From assembly GCA_905234495.1 (NCBI GenBank), contig CAJOHE010000001.1:124001-188000 (forward strand): a stretch of DNA of 64,000 bases. The letters run 5' to 3'. The notes under the pieces are model-generated. The model worked only from the letters and a program-made list of their open reading frames with translations, had not been told where the DNA came from and ran no database searches. Positions 8,846-17,630 of this stretch are shown here, piece after piece; positions within the stretch are counted from its first letter, which is position 1, and each line of letters opens with the position of its first letter. Source of the stretch: an uncultured Eubacterium sp. (GTDB taxonomy: Bacteria; Bacillota; Clostridia; Oscillospirales; Acutalibacteraceae). Both the position numbers and the translations under genes were made by a program.

Positions 8846-9931
8846 ATGGAAAGAAAATTTAACGTTGGCATTGTCGGTGCCACGGGCATGGTTGGACAGA
8901 GATTTGCAACCCTGCTTGACAATCATCCATGGTTTAATGTAGTATGTCTTGCCGCTTCATCAAGAAGCGCAGGTAAAAAATATAAAGACGCCGTTGGCAA
9001 GAAATGGTGTATGGACGTTGATATCCCCGAGTCAGTGAAGGATATCGTTGTAATGAACGCAACAGGTGATATTGATAAAATCACTTCTATGGTTGATTTC
9101 GTATTCTGCGCGGTTGATATGAAAAAGGATGAAATCAAGGCGCTTGAAGAGGAATACGCAAAGCACGAGTGCCCCGTTGTTTCAAATAACAGCGCACACA
9201 GATTTACACCCGACGTTCCGATGGTAGTGCCCGAGCTCAACGCAGAGCACATCAACATCATTCCTTCTCAGAGAAAGAGACTCGGTACAAAAAGAGGCTT
9301 CATCGCGGTTAAATCAAACTGCTCGCTTCAGTCATACGTTCCCGCTCTCTTCCCTCTTCACGAGAAGTTCGGCGTTAAGAACGTTTTAGTATGTACTTAT
9401 CAGGCTATCTCGGGCGCAGGAAAAACCTTTGAGACATGGCCGGATATGATTGATAACGTTATTCCGTATATCGGCGGCGAGGAGGAAAAGAGCGAGAAGG
9501 AACCGCTCAAGCTCTGGGGTAAAATTGAAGGCGACAAAATTGTGTCTGCCGACAAACCGAACTTTACGGCTCAGTGCATCAGAGTTCCCGTTTCAAACGG
9601 ACATCTCGGCGCGGTATTTGTTGATTTTGAAAACAAGCCGAGCGCTGACGAGATGATTGAAATCTGGGATAATTTCAAGGGCAGAGCTCAGGAACTCAAC
9701 CTCCCCTCAGCACCCAAGAAATTCCTCAACTATTTCACCGAGCCCGACCGACCTCAGATTAAATCCGAGAGAATGCTTGAAAACGGTATGGCGGTTTCAA
9801 TCGGCAGACTTCGCGAGGATACGCAGTACGATTATAAATTTGTCTGCCTTTCACACAATACATTAAGAGGCGCTGCCGGCGGCGCAGTATTACTCGCCGA
9901 GCTTCTGGCAGCAGAAGGTTATATGGACTAA
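8846..9931 (+). CDS. asd: Aspartate-semialdehyde dehydrogenase
   Basis: 361 aa. It reduces aspartyl phosphate to aspartate semialdehyde with NADPH, the branch point to lysine/DAP and threonine/methionine. Visible: nucleotide motif GATGMVGQRF at 11-20, catalytic Cys159 in SNCSLQ, and a His in SNGHLGAV near 255. Length and the EPDRPQ and HNTLRGAAGG segments match the archaeal/fungal-type ASADH subgroup rather than the E. coli type. The ATG at 8846 is chosen because TAAGGAG lies 7 nt upstream; a TTG 39 nt earlier is less likely. First gene of asd-dapA-dapB. Confidence 0.95.
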   Translation: MERKFNVGIVGATGMVGQRFATLLDNHPWFNVVCLAASSRSAGKKYKDAVGKKWCMDVDIPESVKDIVVMNATGDIDKITSMVDFVFCAVDMKKDEIKALEEEYAKHECPVVSNNSAHRFTPDVPMVVPELNAEHINIIPSQRKRLGTKRGFIAVKSNCSLQSYVPALFPLHEKFGVKNVLVCTYQAISGAGKTFETWPDMIDNVIPYIGGEEEKSEKEPLKLWGKIEGDKIVSADKPNFTAQCIRVPVSNGHLGAVFVDFENKPSADEMIEIWDNFKGRAQELNLPSAPKKFLNYFTEPDRPQIKSERMLENGMAVSIGRLREDTQYDYKFVCLSHNTLRGAAGGAVLLAELLAAEGYMD

Positions 9932-9949
9932 AACGAGGAGGAAATTTCT

Positions 9950-10837
9950 ATGAAGAATCCTATTTTTACAGGCGCAGCAGTTGCTATAATTACGCCGATG
10001 TATGAAGACGGCGAGATTAATTACGACGAATTTGCAAAGTTTATAGATTATCAGATTGAAAACGGTACCGACGCTGTTGTTATCGTTGGTACGACGGGCG
10101 AAGCTTCAACACTTGAAATTGACGAGCACAACGCCTGCATCAAGTGGTGTATTGACTATGTTAATCACAGAGTCCCCGTTATCGCAGGAACAGGCTCAAA
10201 CTGCACAAAAACAGCTATTGAGCTCAGCCAGGAAGCCTGCAAGAACGGTGCGGACGCTCTTCTGCTTGTTACACCCTACTACAACAAAACAAGCCAGAGA
10301 GGTCTTATCACCCACTACACAATGATTCACGACGCTACCGACAAGCCGATTATTCTTTACAACGTTCCGTCAAGAACGGGCGTAAACATTAAGCCCGAGA
10401 CGGCTTATGAGCTTTCAAAGCTTCCGAGAATGAACGGCATCAAGGAAGCATCGGGCGACCTTGAACAGATTGCAAAGATTCACGAGCTCTGCGGCGACGA
10501 GCTTAATATCTGGAGCGGTAACGACGACCAGATTTTCGACGTTATGGAACGCGGCGGAAAGGGCGTTATTTCCGTTCTTTCAAACATCTGCCCGCAGGAA
10601 ACCCACGATATGGTTCAGGCATATCTTGACGGCGACAGAGACACAAGCAAGGCTATGATGGATAAGTATCTCAAGCTTGCAAAGGCTATGTTTATCGACG
10701 TTAACCCGATTCCCGTTAAGGAAGCAGTTACGCTTGCAGGCTTTAACGCAGGTCCTCTGAGACTTCCCCTCATTGAGATGGACGACGAGAACAAGGCTTA
10801 CCTGAAGGCTACAATGGAAGAATACGGCATCATCTGA
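9950..10837 (+). CDS. dapA: 4-hydroxy-tetrahydrodipicolinate synthase
   Basis: 295 aa TIM-barrel aldolase. It condenses pyruvate with aspartate semialdehyde in the first committed lysine/DAP step. The Schiff-base lysine is Lys165 in GIKEASGD, the catalytic Tyr is Tyr137 in LYNVPSRTG, and the GTTGEAST motif lies at 47-54. A strong GAGGAGG site precedes the ATG, 18 nt after asd. It supplies dapB downstream. In a spore former the product is also the precursor of dipicolinate. Confidence 0.96.
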   Translation: MKNPIFTGAAVAIITPMYEDGEINYDEFAKFIDYQIENGTDAVVIVGTTGEASTLEIDEHNACIKWCIDYVNHRVPVIAGTGSNCTKTAIELSQEACKNGADALLLVTPYYNKTSQRGLITHYTMIHDATDKPIILYNVPSRTGVNIKPETAYELSKLPRMNGIKEASGDLEQIAKIHELCGDELNIWSGNDDQIFDVMERGGKGVISVLSNICPQETHDMVQAYLDGDRDTSKAMMDKYLKLAKAMFIDVNPIPVKEAVTLAGFNAGPLRLPLIEMDDENKAYLKATMEEYGII

Positions 10838-10858
10838 CATTATTAAAGGACTTATAAA

Positions 10859-11608
10859 ATGACAAGAGTAATAATTACCGGCGCAAACGGTAAAATGGGA
10901 AATACTGTTAAAAGCGTTATTGACGCGAGGGACGATTGCGAGATTGTTGCAGGCGTTGATATATTCAACAAGGAAAACGGTTTCCCGGTTTACAAATCAA
11001 TAAGCGAGGTCAAAGAGGAAGCGGACGTTGTGATTGACTTTTCAAACCCGAGCCTTCTTGAGGAGCTTCTTGAATACGTTAAAAAAACCGATACCGCTCT
11101 GGTTATCGGCACGACCGGTTATGACGATGGGCAGAAGGAACAAATTAAAGAGGCTGCAAAGAGTAACGCGATATTTTTTACCTACAATATGAGCCTCGGC
11201 ATTAACCTTCTTGCAAACCTTGCAAAAAAGGCTACAGAGATTCTCGGAAACGAATTTGACATTGAGATTGTTGAAAAGCATCACAATCAGAAAATCGACG
11301 CACCGAGCGGCACGGCTTTAATGCTTGCCGACGCTATCTGCGAGGTGACGCCCGAGCCGATGAAATATGAATACGACCGTCACTCTAAGCGCGAAAAGAG
11401 AAATAAGAATGAAATAGGACTTCACGCAGTCAGAGGCGGAACAATTGTCGGCGAGCACGAGATAATCTTTGCGGGAAGGGACGAGATAATCACTCTTTCC
11501 CATTCGGCAAGAAGCAAAGAGGTGTTTGCGGTTGGCGCGGTAAACGCGGCGGTATTCATCAGCGGCAAGGAACCGGGATTATACGATATGGGTCAGATGA
11601 TTGACTGA
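10859..11608 (+). CDS. dapB: 4-hydroxy-tetrahydrodipicolinate reductase
   Basis: 249 aa, normal for the compact Clostridia form. N-terminal Rossmann motif GANGKMG (8-14). Catalytic segment EKHHNQKIDAPSGTA, containing the proton-donor His pair and the Lys of the signature. It reduces the DapA product using NAD(P)H in the lysine/DAP pathway. The ribosome site AAAGGAC lies 21 nt after the dapA stop. A strong terminator follows, so it closes the operon. Confidence 0.96.
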   Translation: MTRVIITGANGKMGNTVKSVIDARDDCEIVAGVDIFNKENGFPVYKSISEVKEEADVVIDFSNPSLLEELLEYVKKTDTALVIGTTGYDDGQKEQIKEAAKSNAIFFTYNMSLGINLLANLAKKATEILGNEFDIEIVEKHHNQKIDAPSGTALMLADAICEVTPEPMKYEYDRHSKREKRNKNEIGLHAVRGGTIVGEHEIIFAGRDEIITLSHSARSKEVFAVGAVNAAVFISGKEPGLYDMGQMID

Positions 11609-11620
11609 TAAATAAAAAAC

Positions 11621-11650
11621 AAGGGTTGGAATTCCAACCCTTTATTTTTT
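11621..11650. terminator. Bidirectional terminator between dapB and aldo/keto reductase
   Basis: A 22-bp perfect palindrome with arms AAGGGTTGGAA and TTCCAACCCTT (11621-11642), preceded by an A-run and followed by TATTTTTTTT. It can serve the convergent dapB (+) and the reductase gene (-). Confidence 0.9.
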
Positions 11651-12781
11651 TTATTCTAATGTGTCTGCGATAACCGAGTGCATAAGCTTTGGTATTTCGA
11701 TTGACTGAGGACAGTGCCCCGCGCATTTGCCGCATTCAATGCACTGCGAAGCCGCAACGTCGAGCGCGTCATACTTTGCCTGCGCCGTTTCGTTGTCGTA
11801 CTCCCCTGTTTTGAAGCTGTTATAAATTGCAAATATACTGCTGATTTTTACCTCTTTCGGACAGTCCGCACAGTAGTCGCATCCCGTACAGGGAATGATT
11901 TCGCTCTTGTTCATCATAGCGGCTGCGTTTGCGCAGATTTTCATCTCGCTGTCATTAAGCGGTGTAAAGTCCGTAAACGTGTCGATATTGTTTTTAACCT
12001 GCTCAAGAGAATTCATTCCGCTTAAAATCGTGAGCACGTTCGGGAAGCTTGCAACAAAGCTGACCGCCCACGACGCGGGTGTTGAATCAGGTCTTGATTT
12101 TTTAAGCATATCCTCGATGTCGGGTGAAACCTTTGCAAGCTTTCCGCCCCTGACAGGTTCCATAACTATTACGGGAATGCCTGCCTCGGTCAGTATTTCA
12201 TACTGCCTCTTGGCGTTCTGATTCTTGTAGTCGAGGTAATTGAACTGAATCTGTGCGAAATCCCACTCGTGGTCGCCGACGATTCTTTCAAGGTCCTCAA
12301 CGGTTCCGTGGAACGAAAAGCCTATATTTTTAACCTTACCTTCCATCTTCTTTTTCAGGATAAAATCGTAAGCACCGAATCTCTCGCACTTGTCGTAATT
12401 ATCCTTGTTAAGAGAATGCAAAAGGTAGAAATCGAAATAATCGTGCCCCGTTCTTTGCAGCTGCTTGTTAAAGATTCTTTCCATATCCCTTTTAGCGGGA
12501 CACATCCATACGGGAAGCTTGTCCGCAAGATAGTAGCTGTCCCTCGGATATTTCTTTAACGCCGTACCGATGAATTTTTCGCTTTTGCCCGCGTGGTACA
12601 TATACGCCGTGTCAAAGTAGTTTACGCCGTTCTGATAGGCGTAATCAACGAGTTCCTGACCTCTGGCATAGTCAATCATCGGATTTGCTTCTCTTTTCAG
12701 CGGCGTTTTACACGGAAGTCTCATTGTGCCGAAGCCGAGAAGTGAAATTTGTTCTTCCTTAAATTTTCTTTTATCTATCAT
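11651..12781 (-). CDS. Aldo/keto reductase with C-terminal 4Fe-4S ferredoxin domain
   Basis: 376 aa. The aldo/keto reductase barrel (about 10-280) has the catalytic Tyr in FDTAYMYH, a Lys in ADKLP, and HSLNKDNYDK. A C-terminal region (about 295-370) carries two cysteine clusters: CTGCDYCADCP and CIECGKCAGHCP. This fusion is common in anaerobes. The iron-sulfur clusters imply ferredoxin-type electron transfer instead of, or besides, NADPH; the substrate is unknown. Single gene, convergent with dapB, 22 nt after cysS on the same strand, so read-through from cysE-cysS is possible. Confidence 0.88.
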   Translation of the reverse strand: MIDKRKFKEEQISLLGFGTMRLPCKTPLKREANPMIDYARGQELVDYAYQNGVNYFDTAYMYHAGKSEKFIGTALKKYPRDSYYLADKLPVWMCPAKRDMERIFNKQLQRTGHDYFDFYLLHSLNKDNYDKCERFGAYDFILKKKMEGKVKNIGFSFHGTVEDLERIVGDHEWDFAQIQFNYLDYKNQNAKRQYEILTEAGIPVIVMEPVRGGKLAKVSPDIEDMLKKSRPDSTPASWAVSFVASFPNVLTILSGMNSLEQVKNNIDTFTDFTPLNDSEMKICANAAAMMNKSEIIPCTGCDYCADCPKEVKISSIFAIYNSFKTGEYDNETAQAKYDALDVAASQCIECGKCAGHCPQSIEIPKLMHSVIADTLE

Positions 12782-12803
12782 TTTCAGTCCCCCTTAGATA
12801 GAT

Positions 12804-14195
12804 TTATTCCTTCGTCCAGGTAACGCCCTGCGGCGTATCCTTCAGAATTATTCCCATAGCCTTTAAATCATCACGGATTTTATCCGCGGTTGCCCAGTCC
12901 TTAGCGGCCCTCGCCTGCTGACGCTTTTCTATAAGCGCTTCAACCTCGCTGTCAAGGTCGTTTGACTTTCTGTTGTAAAGAATTCCGAGAACGCCGCACA
13001 GCTCGTCAAAGATTTCAGCAGCATGCTCGCATACTTCCTTTGAAACATCTTTGTCGAGAATCCTCGTGTTAATATCCCTTACAAGGTCAAATATCGCCGC
13101 AACGCCATCCGCCGTGTTGAGGTCATCGTCCATAGCGGTGATAAACTGCTCTTTGCGGCTGTCTATAAGCTTTATAAGCTCTTCATCAGTCTCGGTGTCG
13201 CCTGCGTTTTTAATTGCGAAATCGAGGCTCTCACGGCAGGTATAAAGTCTTTCAAGCGCCGACTTGCACTGCTCAATAATCTCAAGACTGTAGTTAATTG
13301 GTGAACGGTAATGAGATGAAATGAGGAAATATCTGATTACCTCATAGCCGTAAACCTCCGCAATCTCACGAACGGTCTTGAAGTTTCCGAGGGATTTACT
13401 CATCTTAACATTGTCAACGTTTATGTAGCCGTTGTGCATCCAATATTTGGAAAACGGCGCATCGTTTGCACATTCGCTCTGAGCAATCTCGTTTTCGTGA
13501 TGCGGGAATATCAGGTCCTGACCGCCGCAGTGAATATCAATCGTGTTGCCGAGATACTTTCTGTTCATCGCAGAGCACTCGATATGCCAGCCCGGTCTGC
13601 CCTTGCCCCACGGTGAATCCCAGTAGGGCTCGCCCTCTTTTGCAGCCTTCCAGAGTGCAAAATCAAGCGGGTCCTCTTTCTTTTCGCCAACGGCAATTCT
13701 TGCACCCGACTGTAAATCTTCAATCGGCTGATGGCTGAGCTTACCGTAGCCCTTGAAGCGAAGCGTTCTGAAATAAACGTCGCCGTCAACTGCGTAGGCA
13801 TAGCCTTTTTCCTCAAGCGACTTGATGATTTCGATGATTTCATCAATGTTTTCAGTAGCCTTCGGATGAACGGTTGCATCCTTGAAATTGAGTCCGTGGG
13901 CGTCAGTCCAGAATTCCTTTATATACTTTTCCGCAACCTCTTCAAAAGAGATGCCTTCCTCGTTTGCGCGCTTGATAATCTTGTCGTCAACGTCGGTGAA
14001 GTTCTGCACGAACTTAACGTTGTAGCCGCGGTATTCCATATACCTGCGAAGCACGTCAAACACGCAGAGAGGTCTTGCGTTGCCGATGTGAATATAGTTG
14101 TAAACCGTGGGGCCGCAGGCGTAGATTTTAACCTCGTTTTCATCAACGGGAACAAAATCTTCCTTAGCCCTTGTCATTGTGTTAAATACTTTCAT
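12804..14195 (-). CDS. cysS: Cysteinyl-tRNA synthetase
   Basis: 463 aa, class I aminoacyl-tRNA synthetase. HIGH-type motif YIHIGNARP, KMSKSLGN loop, and zinc/substrate cysteine and histidine residues in CGPTVYN, IECSAMN, HCGGQD and HHENE are visible. It charges tRNA-Cys with cysteine. It overlaps cysE by 4 nt (ATGA) and shares the upstream Cys T-box, so charging and synthesis of cysteine respond to the same signal. Confidence 0.96.
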   Translation of the reverse strand: MKVFNTMTRAKEDFVPVDENEVKIYACGPTVYNYIHIGNARPLCVFDVLRRYMEYRGYNVKFVQNFTDVDDKIIKRANEEGISFEEVAEKYIKEFWTDAHGLNFKDATVHPKATENIDEIIEIIKSLEEKGYAYAVDGDVYFRTLRFKGYGKLSHQPIEDLQSGARIAVGEKKEDPLDFALWKAAKEGEPYWDSPWGKGRPGWHIECSAMNRKYLGNTIDIHCGGQDLIFPHHENEIAQSECANDAPFSKYWMHNGYINVDNVKMSKSLGNFKTVREIAEVYGYEVIRYFLISSHYRSPINYSLEIIEQCKSALERLYTCRESLDFAIKNAGDTETDEELIKLIDSRKEQFITAMDDDLNTADGVAAIFDLVRDINTRILDKDVSKEVCEHAAEIFDELCGVLGILYNRKSNDLDSEVEALIEKRQQARAAKDWATADKIRDDLKAMGIILKDTPQGVTWTKE

Positions 14196-14833
14196 TTGAT
14201 TTGCTCCTTTAATTCTTCAATTTCCTTCTCAAGCTCAAGAATCTTGTTCTGGTTAATCTGAATTGCGTTCATAACCGGGTCGGGAAGATGAATCTGGTCA
14301 AGGTCGTCAATCCTCTCGCCGTCGATTCTTACCGTTCTTCCGGGAACGCCGACAACAGTTGAATTCGGCTCAACGTCGCGAATTACGACCGCGCCTGCGG
14401 CAACCTTTGCATTATGCCCAACCGTTATCGGACCGAGCACTCTTGCGCCCGAACCTATCATAACGCCGCTTTCAATCGTGGGATGCCTCTTGCCGACGTC
14501 CTTGCCCGTGCCGCCGAGAGTTACACCCTGATAGATGAGAACGTCGTCGCCGATTTCGGTCGTTTCGCCGATTACGATTCCATTGCCGTGGTCGATTACA
14601 ACGCGCTTGCCGATTGTGGCGCCGGGGTGAATTTCAATTCCCGTCTTTCTTGCAGAGCGCTGACTGATATATCTTGCGATAAACGGCATATTATGTTTTA
14701 AAAACCAGTGAGCCTTTTTGTGACTTCTCAGCGCTTTAAAGCCCGGATAAAGAAATATTATCTCAAGCGAGCTTCGTGCGGCGGGGTCGTGGTCTTTGAA
14801 GCTTTTTATATCCTCTTTAAACGATTTCAGCAT
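14192..14833 (-). CDS. cysE: Serine O-acetyltransferase
   Basis: 213 aa. It acetylates L-serine with acetyl-CoA, the first step of cysteine biosynthesis. A short helical N-terminal domain (about 1-70) is followed by left-handed beta-helix hexapeptide repeats (about 75-170) containing GATIGKRVVIDHGNGIVIGE and GGTGK. The C-terminus (after about 190) is a charged helix. The N-terminal region is shorter than in E. coli CysE (273 aa), as in many Gram-positive bacteria. GGAGGG lies 5 nt before the ATG. Controlled by the T-box immediately upstream. Confidence 0.93.
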   Translation of the reverse strand: MLKSFKEDIKSFKDHDPAARSSLEIIFLYPGFKALRSHKKAHWFLKHNMPFIARYISQRSARKTGIEIHPGATIGKRVVIDHGNGIVIGETTEIGDDVLIYQGVTLGGTGKDVGKRHPTIESGVMIGSGARVLGPITVGHNAKVAAGAVVIRDVEPNSTVVGVPGRTVRIDGERIDDLDQIHLPDPVMNAIQINQNKILELEKEIEELKEQIK

Positions 14834-14844
14834 AAAAACCCTCC

Positions 14845-15090
14845 GAATAAAATAAAAAATGCCCCTGTCAATGACAGAGGCAATAAATACTGCGGTTCCA
14901 CTCTTTTTTATACTCAGCTACAATAATAGCTTTTGCAGATAACGATGCAAACCGTCCCGACATACTTGGTTTCCTCCGGGAAGCTCAAAAGTGCATTTCA
15001 CCGAGAACACAGTACGGACATTACAGCAAAGAGTCCGCTCTCTTAAAAGCGTTACATCGGCTACTTCTCTTCGTCATAGCTTTATATTTC
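14845..15090 (-). promoter_or_regulatory. Cysteine T-box leader of cysE-cysS
   Basis: On the minus strand the leader contains a stem I with an AGTA-type internal loop (AGAGAAGTAG) and a specifier loop GTGAAATGCACTTT in which TGC, a Cys codon, is at 14993-14995. The T-box proper, GTGGAACCGC, is at 14892-14901. The terminator hairpin GCCTCTGTCA/TGACAGGGGC with a U-run lies at about 14852-14882, 20 nt before cysE. Uncharged tRNA-Cys should stabilise the antiterminator and switch on both genes. Confidence 0.93.
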
Positions 15091-15096
15091 TATAAC

Positions 15097-15125
15097 ATTA
15101 TATTATTATTTTTATCATTTTGCAA
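15097..15125 (-). promoter_or_regulatory. Promoter of the T-box transcript
   Basis: Minus strand: TTGCAA (15120-15125), 17-nt spacer, TATAAT (15097-15102). Places the start near 15090, just before T-box stem I. Confidence 0.75.
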
Positions 15126-15128
15126 CAG

Positions 15129-15716
15129 TTATTTTGTTTTTATTAAATGCCAGCCGTCCTTCGCATAGACAATACCGCTCAAAAACGTCACTATTGCGGT
15201 AATCCAGAACGTAACCGTGCAGAAAATATTGAGCCAACCCGGGGCATTAAAGCCTTTAGTGGCAATAATTATTTCCTCGCCGAAGAGCTCGTATGCGCCG
15301 AGGATGATGAATATTCCGTTTGTCAGAAGCATCTGAATCAGCGTTTTCGCCTTGCCGAAGCCGTTTGCGGCGATAACCTCGCCCTCAGCAGTTGCCGCCA
15401 TTCTGATGCCCGCAACGAGAAATTCCCTTGCCATCATTATCATAATGACTATATCCGTATGCCAGCCGAGATTGATGAGAATCAGGAACGCAGCAAGAGT
15501 CAGCGACTTATCTGCAAGAGGGTCCATAAGCTTGCCGAAATCGGTGACAAGTCCCCTCTTTCTTGCAATAATGCCGTCCGCCTTGTCGCTGATGCAGGCA
15601 ACGAGATAGATTAAGAATGTGACAATCCAGTGATATCTGAACTGTATCATAGCCGCGGCAAAAAGAAACGGAACGCAGCAAAATCTGAATACAGTCAGTT
15701 TATTCGGTAAGTTCAT
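15129..15716 (-). CDS. pgsA: CDP-diacylglycerol-glycerol-3-phosphate 3-phosphatidyltransferase
   Basis: 195 aa integral membrane enzyme making phosphatidylglycerol phosphate. The CDP-alcohol phosphotransferase signature DGx2ARx8Gx3Dx3D is intact at about 47-69 (DGIIAR ... GKLMDPLAD). Five or six hydrophobic segments follow. It starts with a 4-nt ATGA overlap with rimO and ends the recA-recX-rimO-pgsA operon, an order common in Firmicutes. Confidence 0.94.
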   Translation of the reverse strand: MNLPNKLTVFRFCCVPFLFAAAMIQFRYHWIVTFLIYLVACISDKADGIIARKRGLVTDFGKLMDPLADKSLTLAAFLILINLGWHTDIVIMIMMAREFLVAGIRMAATAEGEVIAANGFGKAKTLIQMLLTNGIFIILGAYELFGEEIIIATKGFNAPGWLNIFCTVTFWITAIVTFLSGIVYAKDGWHLIKTK

Positions 15717-17035
15717 ACAATTTCTCCAAGAAGGTCATAACCGTCGTAATCGGTTATAATTATATTATAAAATTCGCCCGTGTCAAGCTTCTTTTCGCTT
15801 TTAACAATAATACCGCTGTCGATTTCGGGCGAGTCGAAATACGCCCTTGCGGTATAGTTTTCGCCGTCGAAGCCGTCGATAATCGCATTGTAAGTTTTGC
15901 CTATCTTTGCTTTGTTTTTATCCTCGGTGACGGAATACTGAATGTCCATCAGAACCTCGGCTCTGCGTTTTTTCACGTCTTCATCGACCTGATTGTCGTA
16001 GGAATAAGCGGGCGTGTCTTCCTCGGGCGAATATGTAAAGCATCCCATTTTGTCAAATTTAATCTCTCTGACAAAATTGCAGAGTTCCTCAAATTCCTCG
16101 TCGGTTTCGCCGGGGAAGCCAACCATAAAAGTAGTTCTCAAAGAGAGATTCGGTATTCTATCTTTCATCTTTAAAAGAAGGTCTTTGAGTTCGCTGTACG
16201 AGCCGCTTCTGTTCATTGAACGAAGAATATCACCGTTGCAGTGCTGAAGCGGAATATCAATATATGAGCAGATTTTTTTGTTATCTGCAATAACTTCAAT
16301 GAGCTCGTCGGTCACTCTGTCGGGATAGCAGTAATAAAGGCGTATCCACTCGATGCCGTCAATCTTTACAAGCTCTTTCAGAAGCGCAGCAAGTCTGTAT
16401 TCGCCATAGAGCTTCAAGCCGTATTTCGTCGTATCCTGAGCTATGAGGATTAATTCTTTTACTCCGCTTTCGGCAAGCGCTTTTGCCTCGTCGATAACGC
16501 TTTCAAGCGGGCGCTCGATATAGCCGCCGCGAATTAATGGAATAGCGCAGTAGGAACACTTATTGTCGCAGCCGTCGCTGAGCTTGAGATACGCCCAGTG
16601 AGGCGGCGTTGAGAGCATTCTTTCGCCTTCAAGAAGAAGCAAATCCTTCTTCGGGAAATAGCTTGATTCAATGCCCACAAGCGTTTTCTGGCAGACCTTG
16701 ACAATATCCCTGTCGGCGCCTATGCCGATAACGCAGTCTACCTCGGGAATCTCTTTAAGAATCTCGTCCTGATACCTTTCGGCAAGGCAGCCCGTAACTA
16801 TAACAGACGATACAAGCCCCGCAGATTTATAAGCGCACACCTCAAGGATTGTTTCGATTGCTTCCTTTTTGGCGTCCTCGATAAAACCGCAGGTGTTGAT
16901 AATCATAATATCGCTGCCTTCGATTGTCGGCGAAATCTCAAATCCGCTTTTATTCAGTTTTTCAAGCATAATTTCACCGTCAACCTGATTCTTCGGGCAG
17001 CCGAGCGAAATCATCCCAACCCTGTATTTATTCAT
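15713..17035 (-). CDS. rimO: Ribosomal protein S12 methylthiotransferase RimO
   Basis: 440 aa radical-SAM methylthiotransferase that modifies the conserved Asp of ribosomal protein S12. Domains: N-terminal UPF0004 with three cysteines including SLGCPKN and NTCGF, the radical-SAM motif CDNKCSYCAIP (CxxxCxxC), and a C-terminal TRAM domain. The segment SDGCDNKCSYC is the RimO type, distinct from the MtaB sequence at 30.7 kb. The ATG at 17035 lies inside the recX end (8-nt overlap) and has AGGATTG as ribosome site; a TTG 6 nt earlier is less likely. Confidence 0.93.
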   Translation of the reverse strand: MNKYRVGMISLGCPKNQVDGEIMLEKLNKSGFEISPTIEGSDIMIINTCGFIEDAKKEAIETILEVCAYKSAGLVSSVIVTGCLAERYQDEILKEIPEVDCVIGIGADRDIVKVCQKTLVGIESSYFPKKDLLLLEGERMLSTPPHWAYLKLSDGCDNKCSYCAIPLIRGGYIERPLESVIDEAKALAESGVKELILIAQDTTKYGLKLYGEYRLAALLKELVKIDGIEWIRLYYCYPDRVTDELIEVIADNKKICSYIDIPLQHCNGDILRSMNRSGSYSELKDLLLKMKDRIPNLSLRTTFMVGFPGETDEEFEELCNFVREIKFDKMGCFTYSPEEDTPAYSYDNQVDEDVKKRRAEVLMDIQYSVTEDKNKAKIGKTYNAIIDGFDGENYTARAYFDSPEIDSGIIVKSEKKLDTGEFYNIIITDYDGYDLLGEIV

Positions 17036-17630
17036 CTTCAATCCTGTAAAAAGCGTTGTTTATGTCCGAATAGGAAAATCCCTTGCGCATCAGCGCCTGA
17101 ACAACCTTTTGCCTGCCGTTTTCCTGCGTAAGCTTATCGGCGTACTTTGATTTAATTAGTTCTTCTATGGTATCAACCGCGTCAAACTCAAATTCAGCGA
17201 GCATTTCGTTTATAATAGAGCTGTCAATTCCGCGCTTGTAGCATTCCTGTTTTACATGATTTTGGGAATACTTTTTGACCGTGAAAAGATATTCGACAAG
17301 CTTTTTGCAGTATGCCTCGTCGTCGAGATATCCCGCCTCTTTGTAGCGTTCAATAGCTCTGTCAGCGCTCTTTTCGTCGACAGTTCGCAGAAGCTTTGTC
17401 CGAAGCTCTTTTACAGAGTGGTCGCGGCGGGAAAGAAGGTCGGCGCATTTATTAAGCGCTTTCTTGTAGTTTATCTCTTCAAGAAGCTCTTCCCACTCTT
17501 CCTCGGTAATCTCGGTACCGTCTGGAATAAAGTGGTCCGCCCAGAAGTTTATATCGGTTGTTACCTCATAATTGTCATCAAGGAGCAGGTGAACCTTGTT
17601 TCCCCTGCCCCTCTGGTGTTTAATAATCAT
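17028..17630 (-). CDS. recX: Regulatory protein RecX
   Basis: 200 aa, made of three-helix repeats (about 60-195) with family motifs such as DHSVKELRTKL and YLDDEAYCKKLVEY. RecX binds RecA filaments and limits their activity. It begins at the last base of the recA stop codon, an arrangement typical of recA-recX, and its 3' end overlaps rimO by 8 nt. The N-terminal 55 residues resemble the extra beta-rich segment found in many Firmicute RecX proteins. Confidence 0.9.
   Translation of the reverse strand: MIIKHQRGRGNKVHLLLDDNYEVTTDINFWADHFIPDGTEITEEEWEELLEEINYKKALNKCADLLSRRDHSVKELRTKLLRTVDEKSADRAIERYKEAGYLDDEAYCKKLVEYLFTVKKYSQNHVKQECYKRGIDSSIINEMLAEFEFDAVDTIEELIKSKYADKLTQENGRQKVVQALMRKGFSYSDINNAFYRIEDE

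Noticed and set aside
13731..14261. A 176-codon open frame on the plus strand opposite cysS/cysE
   Set aside because: Antisense to two well-supported genes; no ribosome site and no family.
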